From an uncultured Phycisphaerae bacterium (GTDB lineage: Bacteria; Planctomycetota; Phycisphaerae; UBA1845; PWPN01): a stretch of DNA of 43,099 nucleotides. Location: contig CALLOB010000074.1 of the NCBI GenBank assembly GCA_938005315.1, positions 1 to 43,099 on the forward strand, in the 5' to 3' direction. Under the pieces are notes generated by a model. It ran no database searches. It had not been told where the DNA came from and saw only the letters and a list, made by a program, of their open reading frames with translations. The first letter of the stretch is position 1; every line of letters begins with the position of its first letter. This document shows positions 14,845 through 22,729 of the stretch, piece after piece. Position numbers and translations under genes: made by a program.

Positions 14845-17346
14845 TCAGCGTTCCCCCCTTCGCCACCGGGCGACATCCAGCCCCGCCGCCAGCAGGAAGG
14901 CCGCCGCGGCCGCCGCCGCGCCGACCCGGAGCAGGGGCGGCCGGAAGCGGAACTCGACCGTGTGCCGGCCTTCGGGCACCGAGACGCCCCGGAAGACGCC
15001 GTCGGCCTTGAGCATCTCCGCCGGGCGGTTGTCGATCCGCACCTGCCAGCCGGGGTAATGCACGTCGCACAGCACCAGCACCTGGCGGGTCGGAGCGTCG
15101 GTTCGGACCCGCACCGTGCCGGCCGAATAATGCTCGATGACCGCCCGGCCCGGCGTCGCCTCGGGGTCGCCGACCAGGCCGGCGGCGGCCTGCGCGTCGA
15201 TCTCCAGCACCGCGGTGCGGGCGACGTCGATGTCGCCGGAAGTCAGCGCCGCCAGAGCCGTCGTGCGGTCCGGTGCGGCCATCACCGCCGGGACCATGAA
15301 TGCCCGGCCCAGCCGGCGCTCGGAGCGCAGGCGGTAGAGTTCCAGGCCGGCGTCGGCGGCGATGAGCTCCCAGTCGGGGTGGTCGATCGGCCGCGAGGCC
15401 AGCAGGTAGCGCAGGTCGAGCAGCCGCAGCGCCGGAGCGTCCAGCGTGGCCGGGCGCTCCACCAGCATCACGATGTTGTAGGGGAGCAGATTCTGCGGCT
15501 CCAGGGCCTGCATGAAGGCCGCAAAGTCGCCGAGAATCACCGAATCGTAGCCGCCGAAGTCCTGCAGGCCATAGATCGAGGGCGTGTTGGCGTACAGCAC
15601 CTTCTCGGGCCCGAAGCGTCCGATGCGGAAAAGCTCCGGATCGGCCTGAATGCGGCGGACCAGCGCCGGCGGCTCGGCCAGCAGGTCCGGATCGCTGTGC
15701 GTCCAGAAGCCCGCGGTGGCCTGCCCATGGTCCAGCGCGATGGCCGACAGCATCGCCAGGCTCAGCCAGCGGCCCTGTCGCGACGTCCAGTTCCGCAGCC
15801 ATGCAAGTGACGTTATTGTGACGCCAAGGGCCAGCACGACCGCAAAGCGGGCGAGGTTCAGCCAGAGGTGTCCGGCCAGGTAGCGCGGCTCCCTGAAGAC
15901 CTCGCCGGCCCGCGGGATGGAGCGGCTGACGGCCGTTGCCGCCCGCTCCAGGAGGTCGGGCATGAAAAACGCCGCCATCGCCGCCACGCAGATCAGGCCG
16001 GCCGCCCCAATGCCCGCCGTGGCCAGGCCGCGGAGCCATCGTCCGGGGGCGTCGCCCAGCCGGGCGTGCCAGCGGTCGCTCCCCACCGCGACGAAGTAGG
16101 AGAGGGCGAACAGCGCCGGCAGAATCCAGCGGTGCGGCGAGCGCACCTGGTCGGCGCCGGGCACGAGGTAAAAGAAGATCGCATACAGCGGCGTGGTGAA
16201 GGCCAGAGCCAGACTGATCGCCAGCAACAGGGCGAAGTAGGGCCGCCGCGTGCCGCCGACGACCAGGCCGAGCACGGCCGGGACCGACGCCACGAGCCCC
16301 ACGTACATGTGCGACTCGACGTAGTTGCGCGGGCCGAAGTACGGAGCGTCGTCGCCGACCGCCTGCCGCGCGGGCACGAAACGCCGCTCGCGCAGGTCGA
16401 GGCACTCGTGTCTGGAAGGATTGCCGAGGGCATCCGGCATGATCGCGTTCCAGAGTTCCACCGGCACGCAGCCGTTGCGCACGGCGCCGGCGTAGTCGAG
16501 TTCTCCGGCGCGGACGTTGCGCTTCATCACCTCCAGAAACGGCAGCACCTGCGGGCCCGACAGGGCCGCGCCCAGAACCGCTGCGGCGGCGACCTTCCCG
16601 GCGAACATGCTCCAGCAGGAGGCCGGACGGCCCGCCCGGACCAGCCGCACGGTCATGACCAGGGCGTACAGCCCGCAGGCGGCCATGACGTAGAACGCGA
16701 TCTCGAAGAAGCCCGACAGGATCGGCTGGGCGAACAGGATCGAGCCCCACAGCAGGCTGCCGCCTTTTCGGCCCGGGCGATCGACATCCGCCGCCCGGTC
16801 GATCCACAGCAGCATCAGCGGCAGCCAGACCGCCGAGCCCAGCAGCATCGGCCACAGCAGCCTCGTGGCCAGCATGCCTCCCATGGCCGCGGTGACGCCG
16901 CCGGCGGCGCAACCGAACGGGCCGACCCCCAGCCGCCGGAACAGCAGCCAGGCGAACACCCCGGCCATCATCAGGTGCAGCCAGGTGTGCACGACGTAGG
17001 CCCGCCCGGTCGGCAGCACCAGGAACAACACGTTGAGGGGGTAGAACGTGGAGGTCTGGCCGGTGGTGTACAGCGGATGGCCGCAGAAGCTCGACGGGTT
17101 CCACAACGGCAGCTCGCCCCGCTCGATCGTGCGGCGCTGGAAGAGTTTCCAGGTATAGTTCTCGAAGACCATGTCGCCGATGAGGGCGTTGTGCACGGGC
17201 CTGTCGGTTGCCGGGACGTGCGGCGGATTATGGGCCACGATGTCCAGCGGAACCAGCACCTTGCCCCCGAAGACCGAGGGCCACAGCCACAGCGCCAGGG
17301 CGACGCCGAGAAAGAGCATGAACGAAGGCAGCCCCTGCCTGCTCAT
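14845..17346 (-). CDS. YfhO-family membrane glycosyltransferase-like protein
   Basis: 833 residues from the ATG at 17346 (GGAGAC upstream). Starts with a hydrophobic helix (FMLFLGVALALWLWPSVF) and then the typical YfhO/GT-C first loop (PLDIVAHNPPHV ... NALIGDMVFENYTWKLFQRRTIERGELPLWNPSSFCGHPLY), many membrane helices to about 555, and a long C-terminal extracytoplasmic part ending with SVPEGRHTVEFRFRPP and a last helix. In the family's studied members the protein takes a sugar from undecaprenyl phosphate and adds it to an extracytoplasmic polymer; the adjacent GT2 enzyme (2-nt gap) would make that donor. An upstream start could add 26 basic residues but has no better ribosome site. Confidence 0.9.
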   Translation of the reverse strand: MSRQGLPSFMLFLGVALALWLWPSVFGGKVLVPLDIVAHNPPHVPATDRPVHNALIGDMVFENYTWKLFQRRTIERGELPLWNPSSFCGHPLYTTGQTSTFYPLNVLFLVLPTGRAYVVHTWLHLMMAGVFAWLLFRRLGVGPFGCAAGGVTAAMGGMLATRLLWPMLLGSAVWLPLMLLWIDRAADVDRPGRKGGSLLWGSILFAQPILSGFFEIAFYVMAACGLYALVMTVRLVRAGRPASCWSMFAGKVAAAAVLGAALSGPQVLPFLEVMKRNVRAGELDYAGAVRNGCVPVELWNAIMPDALGNPSRHECLDLRERRFVPARQAVGDDAPYFGPRNYVESHMYVGLVASVPAVLGLVVGGTRRPYFALLLAISLALAFTTPLYAIFFYLVPGADQVRSPHRWILPALFALSYFVAVGSDRWHARLGDAPGRWLRGLATAGIGAAGLICVAAMAAFFMPDLLERAATAVSRSIPRAGEVFREPRYLAGHLWLNLARFAVVLALGVTITSLAWLRNWTSRQGRWLSLAMLSAIALDHGQATAGFWTHSDPDLLAEPPALVRRIQADPELFRIGRFGPEKVLYANTPSIYGLQDFGGYDSVILGDFAAFMQALEPQNLLPYNIVMLVERPATLDAPALRLLDLRYLLASRPIDHPDWELIAADAGLELYRLRSERRLGRAFMVPAVMAAPDRTTALAALTSGDIDVARTAVLEIDAQAAAGLVGDPEATPGRAVIEHYSAGTVRVRTDAPTRQVLVLCDVHYPGWQVRIDNRPAEMLKADGVFRGVSVPEGRHTVEFRFRPPLLRVGAAAAAAAFLLAAGLDVARWRRGER

Positions 17347-17531
17347 CCGGGATCGGTCTCCTTGCCCCGCCGGGGGGATGCGCCTGCGGGCGCGCGACCG
17401 GGCTGCCGGTCGCCGGCCGCGCACAGAGCCTCAGTGTACCTCGACGGCCCGCCGAAAACATGCCCTTCAAGCCGGTGACGACTGCCGGCGGCCGGACACC
17501 GCGATCCGCGGATCGCTGAACCGGTTTGAGG

Positions 17532-17560
17532 TTGCCAGGATCCGGCCGGCCGGGCATACT
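17532..17560 (+). promoter_or_regulatory. Predicted promoter for the MFS gene
   Basis: TTGCCA (17532-17537), 17 nt, CATACT (17555-17560) in the 264-bp gap between the divergent YfhO-like and MFS genes. Start of transcription near 17567. Confidence 0.5.
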
Positions 17561-17610
17561 CCCGGCGTTCCCGGCCCGGCGCGGGCCGGCGGGCGAACGC
17601 CGCCTCGTGC

Positions 17611-18903
17611 ATGCCTGGAGCGATCCGACCGGTGACCCGCCTGCTGATCTACGTGTTCCCTGCCGCGATGGACGCGGTGCTGGCCATGGTGCTGTTCGTC
17701 TGCGGCGTAAGGCTGGCGCGGCTGGGCGTCAGTCCGCTGGGCGTGTCGAGCGTGATCACGCTGTGGGCCGGGGCCTACATGTGCACCAACGCCATGCTGG
17801 CCCGCCTCGTGACCGCCGGCAACGCCCGGGGGCTGCTGATCTGTTCCAGCCTGGCCAACGCGGTGCTGTCGCTGCTTTTTTCCGGCACCCAGCAGCCGGC
17901 GGCGCTGTACGCCCTGGTCGCGGTCCAGGGTGGGGCCACGGCGGTGTTCTTCGCGCCCTTTCAGGTGTTCATGAAGGGCTTCGACACCGGCGAGGGCGGC
18001 ATCAACCGGTCGGTGGGGCTGTACACGCTGTCGTGGAGCGCCGGCTACGCGATCGGGCCGTTCGCGGCCGGGTGGCTGTGGCCGCTGATCGGCTGGCGCG
18101 GCTGCCACCTGCTGAACGCCGTCCTAATGGCCGCGATGGCGACGGGTTTCATGGTCATCCGCCCGGCGGATCACGGCCTGCGGCGCCGCCCGTCGGCGGA
18201 CGCATCGTCGCCGGGGCCGCCGGACGTGCCGCCGCGGATGCCGCCGGCGAATACCTACGAGCGCATGCCCGATCTGGCCTGGATGGCCTGGGTCTTCGGC
18301 GGAATCGGCGGCGTGGCCATCACGCTGGTGCGCGGCGTGTTTCCGTGCAGCGGCCAGGCCGCAGGGCTCAGCGCCGCCGCCCAGGGCATGGTGTTGTTCA
18401 CCATCAGCGGCGTGCAGGCTCTGGTCGGGCTGGCCCTGGGTCGCGGGCGGTGGTGGATGTACCGGCCGTGGCCGATCCTGGGCTTCGGAATCCTGGGGAC
18501 CGCCGGGCTGCTGGGCTTCGCGGCCTCGGGCTCCGCCGCCGGCTTCTGCGCCGCAGCGGGGCTGATCGGAATCTGGTCGGGGAGCTTCTACTTCTACTTC
18601 GTGTTCCATTCGCTGGTGCACCCGGCGCGGGCGCCCCGCTACGTCTCGATCAACGAGGCCGTCGTCGGCCTGACCGGCATGTTGGGCCCGCTGGCCGGCG
18701 GATGGCTGGGCGGACGGGTGAGCCTGCCGGCCGCGTACGCGGCGATCGCGGCCCTGGTCGGCGCGGCGGTGCTGGTGCAGGCGGTGATGCACCGTCGCCT
18801 GCACATGGCTTTCACGCCCGGGAGTCCGGCGGCGGATTCGTCCGGCACCGCTCGGCCAGGATGTGCGCCCGCCGGGCCGGCTCGGGAAGACGGAAACCTC
18901 TGA
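17611..18903 (+). CDS. Major facilitator superfamily transporter
   Basis: 430 residues with about twelve hydrophobic segments split by a hydrophilic central loop (about 190-215, RRRPSADASSPGPPDVPPRM), the usual two-bundle MFS plan. Segments such as SVGLYTLSWSAGYAIGPFAAGWLWPLIGWR and MLGPLAGGWLGGRVSLPAAY fit MFS helices 4-5 and 10-11. Substrate cannot be assigned. The ATG at 17611 has no ribosome site; a GTG at 17632, 11 nt after GGAG, may be the true start. The 3' end overlaps the convergent nfi gene by 92 bp, and the last ~30 residues (Gly/Pro/Ala/Ser-rich) are encoded there, so they may be a read-on tail. Confidence 0.82.
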   Translation: MPGAIRPVTRLLIYVFPAAMDAVLAMVLFVCGVRLARLGVSPLGVSSVITLWAGAYMCTNAMLARLVTAGNARGLLICSSLANAVLSLLFSGTQQPAALYALVAVQGGATAVFFAPFQVFMKGFDTGEGGINRSVGLYTLSWSAGYAIGPFAAGWLWPLIGWRGCHLLNAVLMAAMATGFMVIRPADHGLRRRPSADASSPGPPDVPPRMPPANTYERMPDLAWMAWVFGGIGGVAITLVRGVFPCSGQAAGLSAAAQGMVLFTISGVQALVGLALGRGRWWMYRPWPILGFGILGTAGLLGFAASGSAAGFCAAAGLIGIWSGSFYFYFVFHSLVHPARAPRYVSINEAVVGLTGMLGPLAGGWLGGRVSLPAAYAAIAALVGAAVLVQAVMHRRLHMAFTPGSPAADSSGTARPGCAPAGPAREDGNL

Positions 18904-19507
18904 CGCAGGCCAGAACCACGTCGATCGCGTCGTCCAGCGTGACGCGGTGGCCGACGCTGACGTACACCGGCCGCACGCCGTCGCGGGTCCGCAGCACCGC
19001 GCCGATGCATTCGCCGCGGTGGATCAGCGGCACGTGCCCGCCGGCCCGATACGGAGGTTCGTCGTGCGTGCCGCACAGCCGGCTCTTGGCGCAGCCGATG
19101 GCCGGCATGTCCAGCAGCACGCCGGCGTGGGCGGCCAGGCCGAAGCGGCGCGGGTGGGCCAGGCCCTGGGCATCGAAGAGGAAGGCATCCGGCACCGTGC
19201 GGAGCTTGCGCGCCGCGGCCAGCACCGCCGGGGCCTCGCGGAAGCTCAGCAAACCGGGCACGTAGGGAAAACGGGCGTCGCGCCAGGCCACGGCCTCCTC
19301 GACGATGGCGTCGCGCCGCAGATCGTAGACCACCACCGCGGCCACGCATCGCCGCCCGTCGGGGCTGAAGGCCATGTCCGCCCCGGCCACCACTTCCACC
19401 GCCCGGCCCAGGGGCTCGACCCGCACCTGACCGGCCAGCCGTTCCTGCAGGCGGACGGCCGCGGACGGCGAGAGGTTCCAGCGATGTCGCGGGCGGGGGA
19501 TTCGCAC
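18812..19507 (-). CDS. nfi: Endonuclease V
   Basis: 231 residues. Cleaves DNA (or RNA) one nucleotide 3' of inosine, a deaminated adenine; cytosolic repair enzyme. The family motifs are all visible: GADMAF with the metal-binding Asp44, RFPYVPGLLSFREAP, FDAQGLAHPRRFGLAAHAG (DGQG-like, here DAQG), IGCAKSRLCG, and PVYVSVGHRVTLDDA. The start is a GTG at 19507 with a weak ribosome site. It lies 56 bp after rnc on the same strand, probably one transcript. Its last 92 bp overlap the convergent MFS gene. Confidence 0.95.
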   Translation of the reverse strand: MRIPRPRHRWNLSPSAAVRLQERLAGQVRVEPLGRAVEVVAGADMAFSPDGRRCVAAVVVYDLRRDAIVEEAVAWRDARFPYVPGLLSFREAPAVLAAARKLRTVPDAFLFDAQGLAHPRRFGLAAHAGVLLDMPAIGCAKSRLCGTHDEPPYRAGGHVPLIHRGECIGAVLRTRDGVRPVYVSVGHRVTLDDAIDVVLACVRGFRLPEPARRAHILAERCRTNPPPDSRA

Positions 19508-19563
19508 GCCGGAGATGATAACCGCTGCGTCCGGCCGCGCGCATCCCGGATGCGGAAGGCGGG

Positions 19564-20343
19564 TCAGGCGGCCGGGTAAGACTCGCGCGAGGCGGACTGA
19601 CCGGAGGCGGGCGGTTCGGCCCCGGCCTCGGGCTCGTAATCGGCGTGGGGCAGGACGTTGCCCAGCTCACGGAGGGCCATATATGCGGCCTTCTGCTCGG
19701 CCTCCTTCTTCGACGGTCCCCAGGCCGGCGGGAAGCGGCGTCCGCCGACCACCACCCGGATCTCGAAGCACTTGCTGTGGTCCGGGCCCTTCTCGTCCAG
19801 CAGCTCGTAGCACGGCGAGCCGGAGAGCATCTTCTGGGCGTACTGCTGGAGCTGCGACTTGTAGTTGAACTGGTGCTGCGACGCGGCCGCCTCACGGATG
19901 TGCGGCATCATCGTGCGCAGGATGAACTCCCGGGCCGGCTGGAGATCCCCGGCGTCCAGATAGATGGCCGCGATGACCGCCTCGTACAGCGCCGCGGCCA
20001 GCGACTGCGGCAGCTGGCTCCGCCCGCCCATGCCCTTGCCGACGAACACGTGGTCCATCAGGCCCAGGTCGCGCGCGATGCGGGCGCAGGTCTGGCGCGA
20101 GACCACGGCGGACTTGATTTTGGTCAGTTCGCCCTCGAGGTAGTCGGGGAACTGGTGGTACAACTCCAGGCACACCACCATGCCCAGAATGGCGTCGCCG
20201 AGGAACTCCAGGCGCTCGTTGCTGTGCAGCCGGGAGTCGGCCGTGGAGGCATGAGTCAGGGCGGCAACCAGAAGCTGCGGGTCGCGAAACGAATACCCCA
20301 GCGCCGCCTGCACTGCGTGCAGTACGTCAAGATTCTCGGCCAT
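19564..20343 (-). CDS. rnc: Ribonuclease III
   Basis: 259 residues from the ATG at 20343. Cuts double-stranded RNA, processing rRNA precursors and structured mRNAs. The nuclease domain has the signature NERLEFLGD (42-50) and a second acidic site at ALYEAVIAAIYLDAG; the C-terminal double-stranded RNA-binding domain runs from about YKSQLQQYAQK to KKEAEQKAAYMALREL. A final ~25-residue Pro/Glu/Ala/Ser tail is extra. A start further upstream would add 33 residues with no family similarity. nfi follows 56 bp downstream. The REP and other hairpins in this window are formally possible RNase III substrates if transcribed. Confidence 0.95.
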   Translation of the reverse strand: MAENLDVLHAVQAALGYSFRDPQLLVAALTHASTADSRLHSNERLEFLGDAILGMVVCLELYHQFPDYLEGELTKIKSAVVSRQTCARIARDLGLMDHVFVGKGMGGRSQLPQSLAAALYEAVIAAIYLDAGDLQPAREFILRTMMPHIREAAASQHQFNYKSQLQQYAQKMLSGSPCYELLDEKGPDHSKCFEIRVVVGGRRFPPAWGPSKKEAEQKAAYMALRELGNVLPHADYEPEAGAEPPASGQSASRESYPAA

Positions 20344-20709
20344 GCGCCTCGTGCATCTGTCGCCCGGCCGATGGCGAAATCCGCCGCTGCCGTGTGCGGG
20401 TTTCGCCGCGGGCCAGGGGGCCGATCGCCGCTTCGGCGGCATCGACCGCTAGGCACTTCCAGACCACATTCTAACAACAAATCGTCCGTCGCAGGCGGCG
20501 AAATCAGTTCAGGACCGGTAAAAAACAGCCCCTGGCGATCGGGAAATCCCCATCCGGCGGCGGCATCGTTGCGGGCGGGTGCCCGGCGGGCTACATTACC
20601 CCAACCGCAGGCCAGGGGGGGGCCAGCGACGCCCGGCGGCACGCACGCGTTGGCGGCGATTCGCTCCCGCCCACCGCGCGGCGGCCGTAAGCTCTTCAGG
20701 AGCAGAAAG
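20344..20709. other. Divergent intergenic region rnc / S55 gene
   Basis: 366 bp with no gene. It contains a relatively AT-rich patch (about 20460-20530) and, on the plus strand, a good promoter match (listed separately). No clear minus-strand -35 for rnc was found, although TAGAAT (minus strand, about 20477) could be a -10. Confidence 0.5.
20569..20597 (+). promoter_or_regulatory. Predicted promoter for S55-propeller genes
   Basis: TTGCGG (20569-20574), 17 nt, TACATT (20592-20597). Transcription would begin near 20604, about 105 nt before the ATG. Confidence 0.5.
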
Positions 20710-22662
20710 ATGTGGCAGATGAGTCGCCTGAGACGGTTCGCGGCCGGTCTGGCCGCCGCGCTGGGCCTGACCGTCGGCGCGGCCGTCGCCGGCGGGATCG
20801 ATCGCGACCGTTACCTGCCGGTCGATGACCTGCGGCCGGGCATGAGGGGCTTCGGCCGGACGGTGCTTCAGGGCACGCGCATCGACACCTTCGAGCTGGA
20901 GATCCTGGATGTCCTGCGCAACGCCTTCAACCCGCGGCAGGACATCATCCTGGTGCGCTGCTGGGGGCTGAACCTCGAGCACAGCGGCATCATCGGGGGC
21001 ATGAGCGGCTCGCCCTGCTATATCCGCGGAGCCGACGGCCGCGAGCGGATGATCGGGGCGGTGGCCTACGGGTGGCCGTTCAGCAAGGATCCGATCTGCG
21101 GCCTGCAGCCGATCGCGCAGATGCTGGAGGTGGGCCGGGTCCGGGATCCGGCGCGGCGTCCGCGGCGGAACGATGGCGGCGATGCGCCGGCCTCGGCACC
21201 GGCTTCCGCCCCGGCCTCGGCACCGGCGGCTGGCGGCGGGATCGACCTGGAGACGCTGATCGCCCGCACCGGCCAGGGGCCTCTGGCCGAAGGCTGCCGG
21301 TACGCGGCATTCAACGGCCCGTCGAGCCCGTCGGCGGCGGCGGGGCCGCCGCCGGCGGAGCCGGGCCTCTCCGGCCAGCTCAGTCCGCTGCGGGCCCCGC
21401 TGATGGTGGCAGGCGCCTCCGGAGCCGCTTTCGAGCGCGTCCAGGCCCTGTTTCAACGGCACGGCCTTGCGGCGGTGGCGTCCGGCTCGGCCGGGGCGGC
21501 CACACGCCAGGCCGGGGCCGACGTGGTCCTGGAACCGGGTGCGGCGCTTTGTCTGGTGCTGATGTCCGGGGACATGGAGATCACCGGGTTCGGCACCTGC
21601 ACCGAGGTGGACGGCGACCGGGTGTGGGGCTTCGGGCACCCCATGGACGGCGTGGGCTGGACGGAGGTTCCGCTGGCCACCGGCGTGGTGCATGCGGTGA
21701 TTCCGTCGGTGATGCGATCGATCAAGATCGGCGCGTCGCTGCGAACGGTGGGGACGATCTGGGGAGACGAGTCCGCGGCGGTGTTCGGGCAGTGCGGACC
21801 GCGACCGGCGATGATTCCGGTCGAGGTCGCGGTGGAGAACGACCGCGGCCGGCAGATCTATCGTTACGAGGCGGCGTTCGACCCCCTTTACACGCCGCTG
21901 CTGATCCAACTGGCCGGTTCGGCCTCGGTTTACGCCCACAGTTCCCTGCCCCCGGAGCACACCATCCGCTACAGCGTCGAAACGGAGTTCGAGGGTCTCG
22001 GCACGTTCCGGGCGGCCGACATGACCAGCCTGGAGGGCGATTTCGCCCTGTCGATGGACGCGGCCATGCCGGCGATGCTGCTGATCGACAGTCCCTTCGG
22101 CCGGCACCGGATCGCACGGGTGCGGATGGAGGCGGCGGTCGAGCCGCGTGCCCGGCTCGCCCGGCTGGAGGAGGTGCTCATGCCGCGCAGCACGTTCAAG
22201 CCGGGCGAAACCGTGCGGCTGCGGGCCAGGTGGTTCCATCCGCGCTCGCATCCGCCCTACAGCTGGGCCCACTACGAGCTGCAGCTGCCGGCGGATCTTC
22301 CCGACGGCACGTACCCGATCACCTTGACCTCCTCGACCGGTCATCTGGCGGCCCTGCGGGCCGAAAAAGGCCATCTCTTCCGCGTGGAGTCGGCAGCGGA
22401 TCTGCTGGCGGCGCTGAACCGTGCGGCCGCGGTGCGATCCGACCGCGTGTACCTGCGGCTGGGCGTTCCGGAGGGCGGGCTGGCGTGGCGGGCGGTCGAA
22501 ATGCCCTCCCTGCCCTCCTTCCGGGCGCGGATCATGGAGGAAAGCGGGCGGCGCGACGTGCAACGCTATCGCCAGGCGCTGGTCCGCGAGGTGCCCACGG
22601 ATTTCACGGCGCGAGGCGAGTGGACCGGCACCATCGCGGTGGACCGCCGGGCGGACCAGTAG
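20710..22662 (+). CDS. Secreted SpoIVB-like (S55) peptidase-domain protein
   Basis: 650 residues from the ATG at 20710 (AGGAG upstream). A signal peptide (about 1-27) leads into an S55-type N-terminus: DDLRPGMRGFGRTVLQGTRIDTFELEILDVL. The Ser motif GGMSGSPCY (Ser99) follows, with IGAVAYGWPFSKDPICGLQPIAQML. After a Pro/Ala/Ser linker with an APAS-type repeat (about 158-177) comes FGTCTEVDGDRVWGFGHPMDGVG with a candidate catalytic His310. In SpoIVB the His precedes the Ser; here the order is reversed. The C-terminal half is beta-rich (FKPGETVRLRARWFHPR), perhaps an adhesion or regulatory part. It is followed 67 bp later by a secreted propeller gene, a likely partner. Protease activity is not proven. 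Confidence 0.85.
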   Translation: MWQMSRLRRFAAGLAAALGLTVGAAVAGGIDRDRYLPVDDLRPGMRGFGRTVLQGTRIDTFELEILDVLRNAFNPRQDIILVRCWGLNLEHSGIIGGMSGSPCYIRGADGRERMIGAVAYGWPFSKDPICGLQPIAQMLEVGRVRDPARRPRRNDGGDAPASAPASAPASAPAAGGGIDLETLIARTGQGPLAEGCRYAAFNGPSSPSAAAGPPPAEPGLSGQLSPLRAPLMVAGASGAAFERVQALFQRHGLAAVASGSAGAATRQAGADVVLEPGAALCLVLMSGDMEITGFGTCTEVDGDRVWGFGHPMDGVGWTEVPLATGVVHAVIPSVMRSIKIGASLRTVGTIWGDESAAVFGQCGPRPAMIPVEVAVENDRGRQIYRYEAAFDPLYTPLLIQLAGSASVYAHSSLPPEHTIRYSVETEFEGLGTFRAADMTSLEGDFALSMDAAMPAMLLIDSPFGRHRIARVRMEAAVEPRARLARLEEVLMPRSTFKPGETVRLRARWFHPRSHPPYSWAHYELQLPADLPDGTYPITLTSSTGHLAALRAEKGHLFRVESAADLLAALNRAAAVRSDRVYLRLGVPEGGLAWRAVEMPSLPSFRARIMEESGRRDVQRYRQALVREVPTDFTARGEWTGTIAVDRRADQ

Positions 22663-22729
22663 CCGCCCGGGCATGGAACGGATGAACCCGTGGCCCGCGC
22701 GGGCGCGCGGTGTCCGTGGAGGACTTCAG

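Noticed and set aside
14060-17104. A 1014-codon open frame on the minus strand spanning the YfhO-like and GT2 genes
   Set aside because: Only its 3' part (GT2) matches a family; the rest is a shadow of the YfhO-like gene in another frame, a by-product of high GC.
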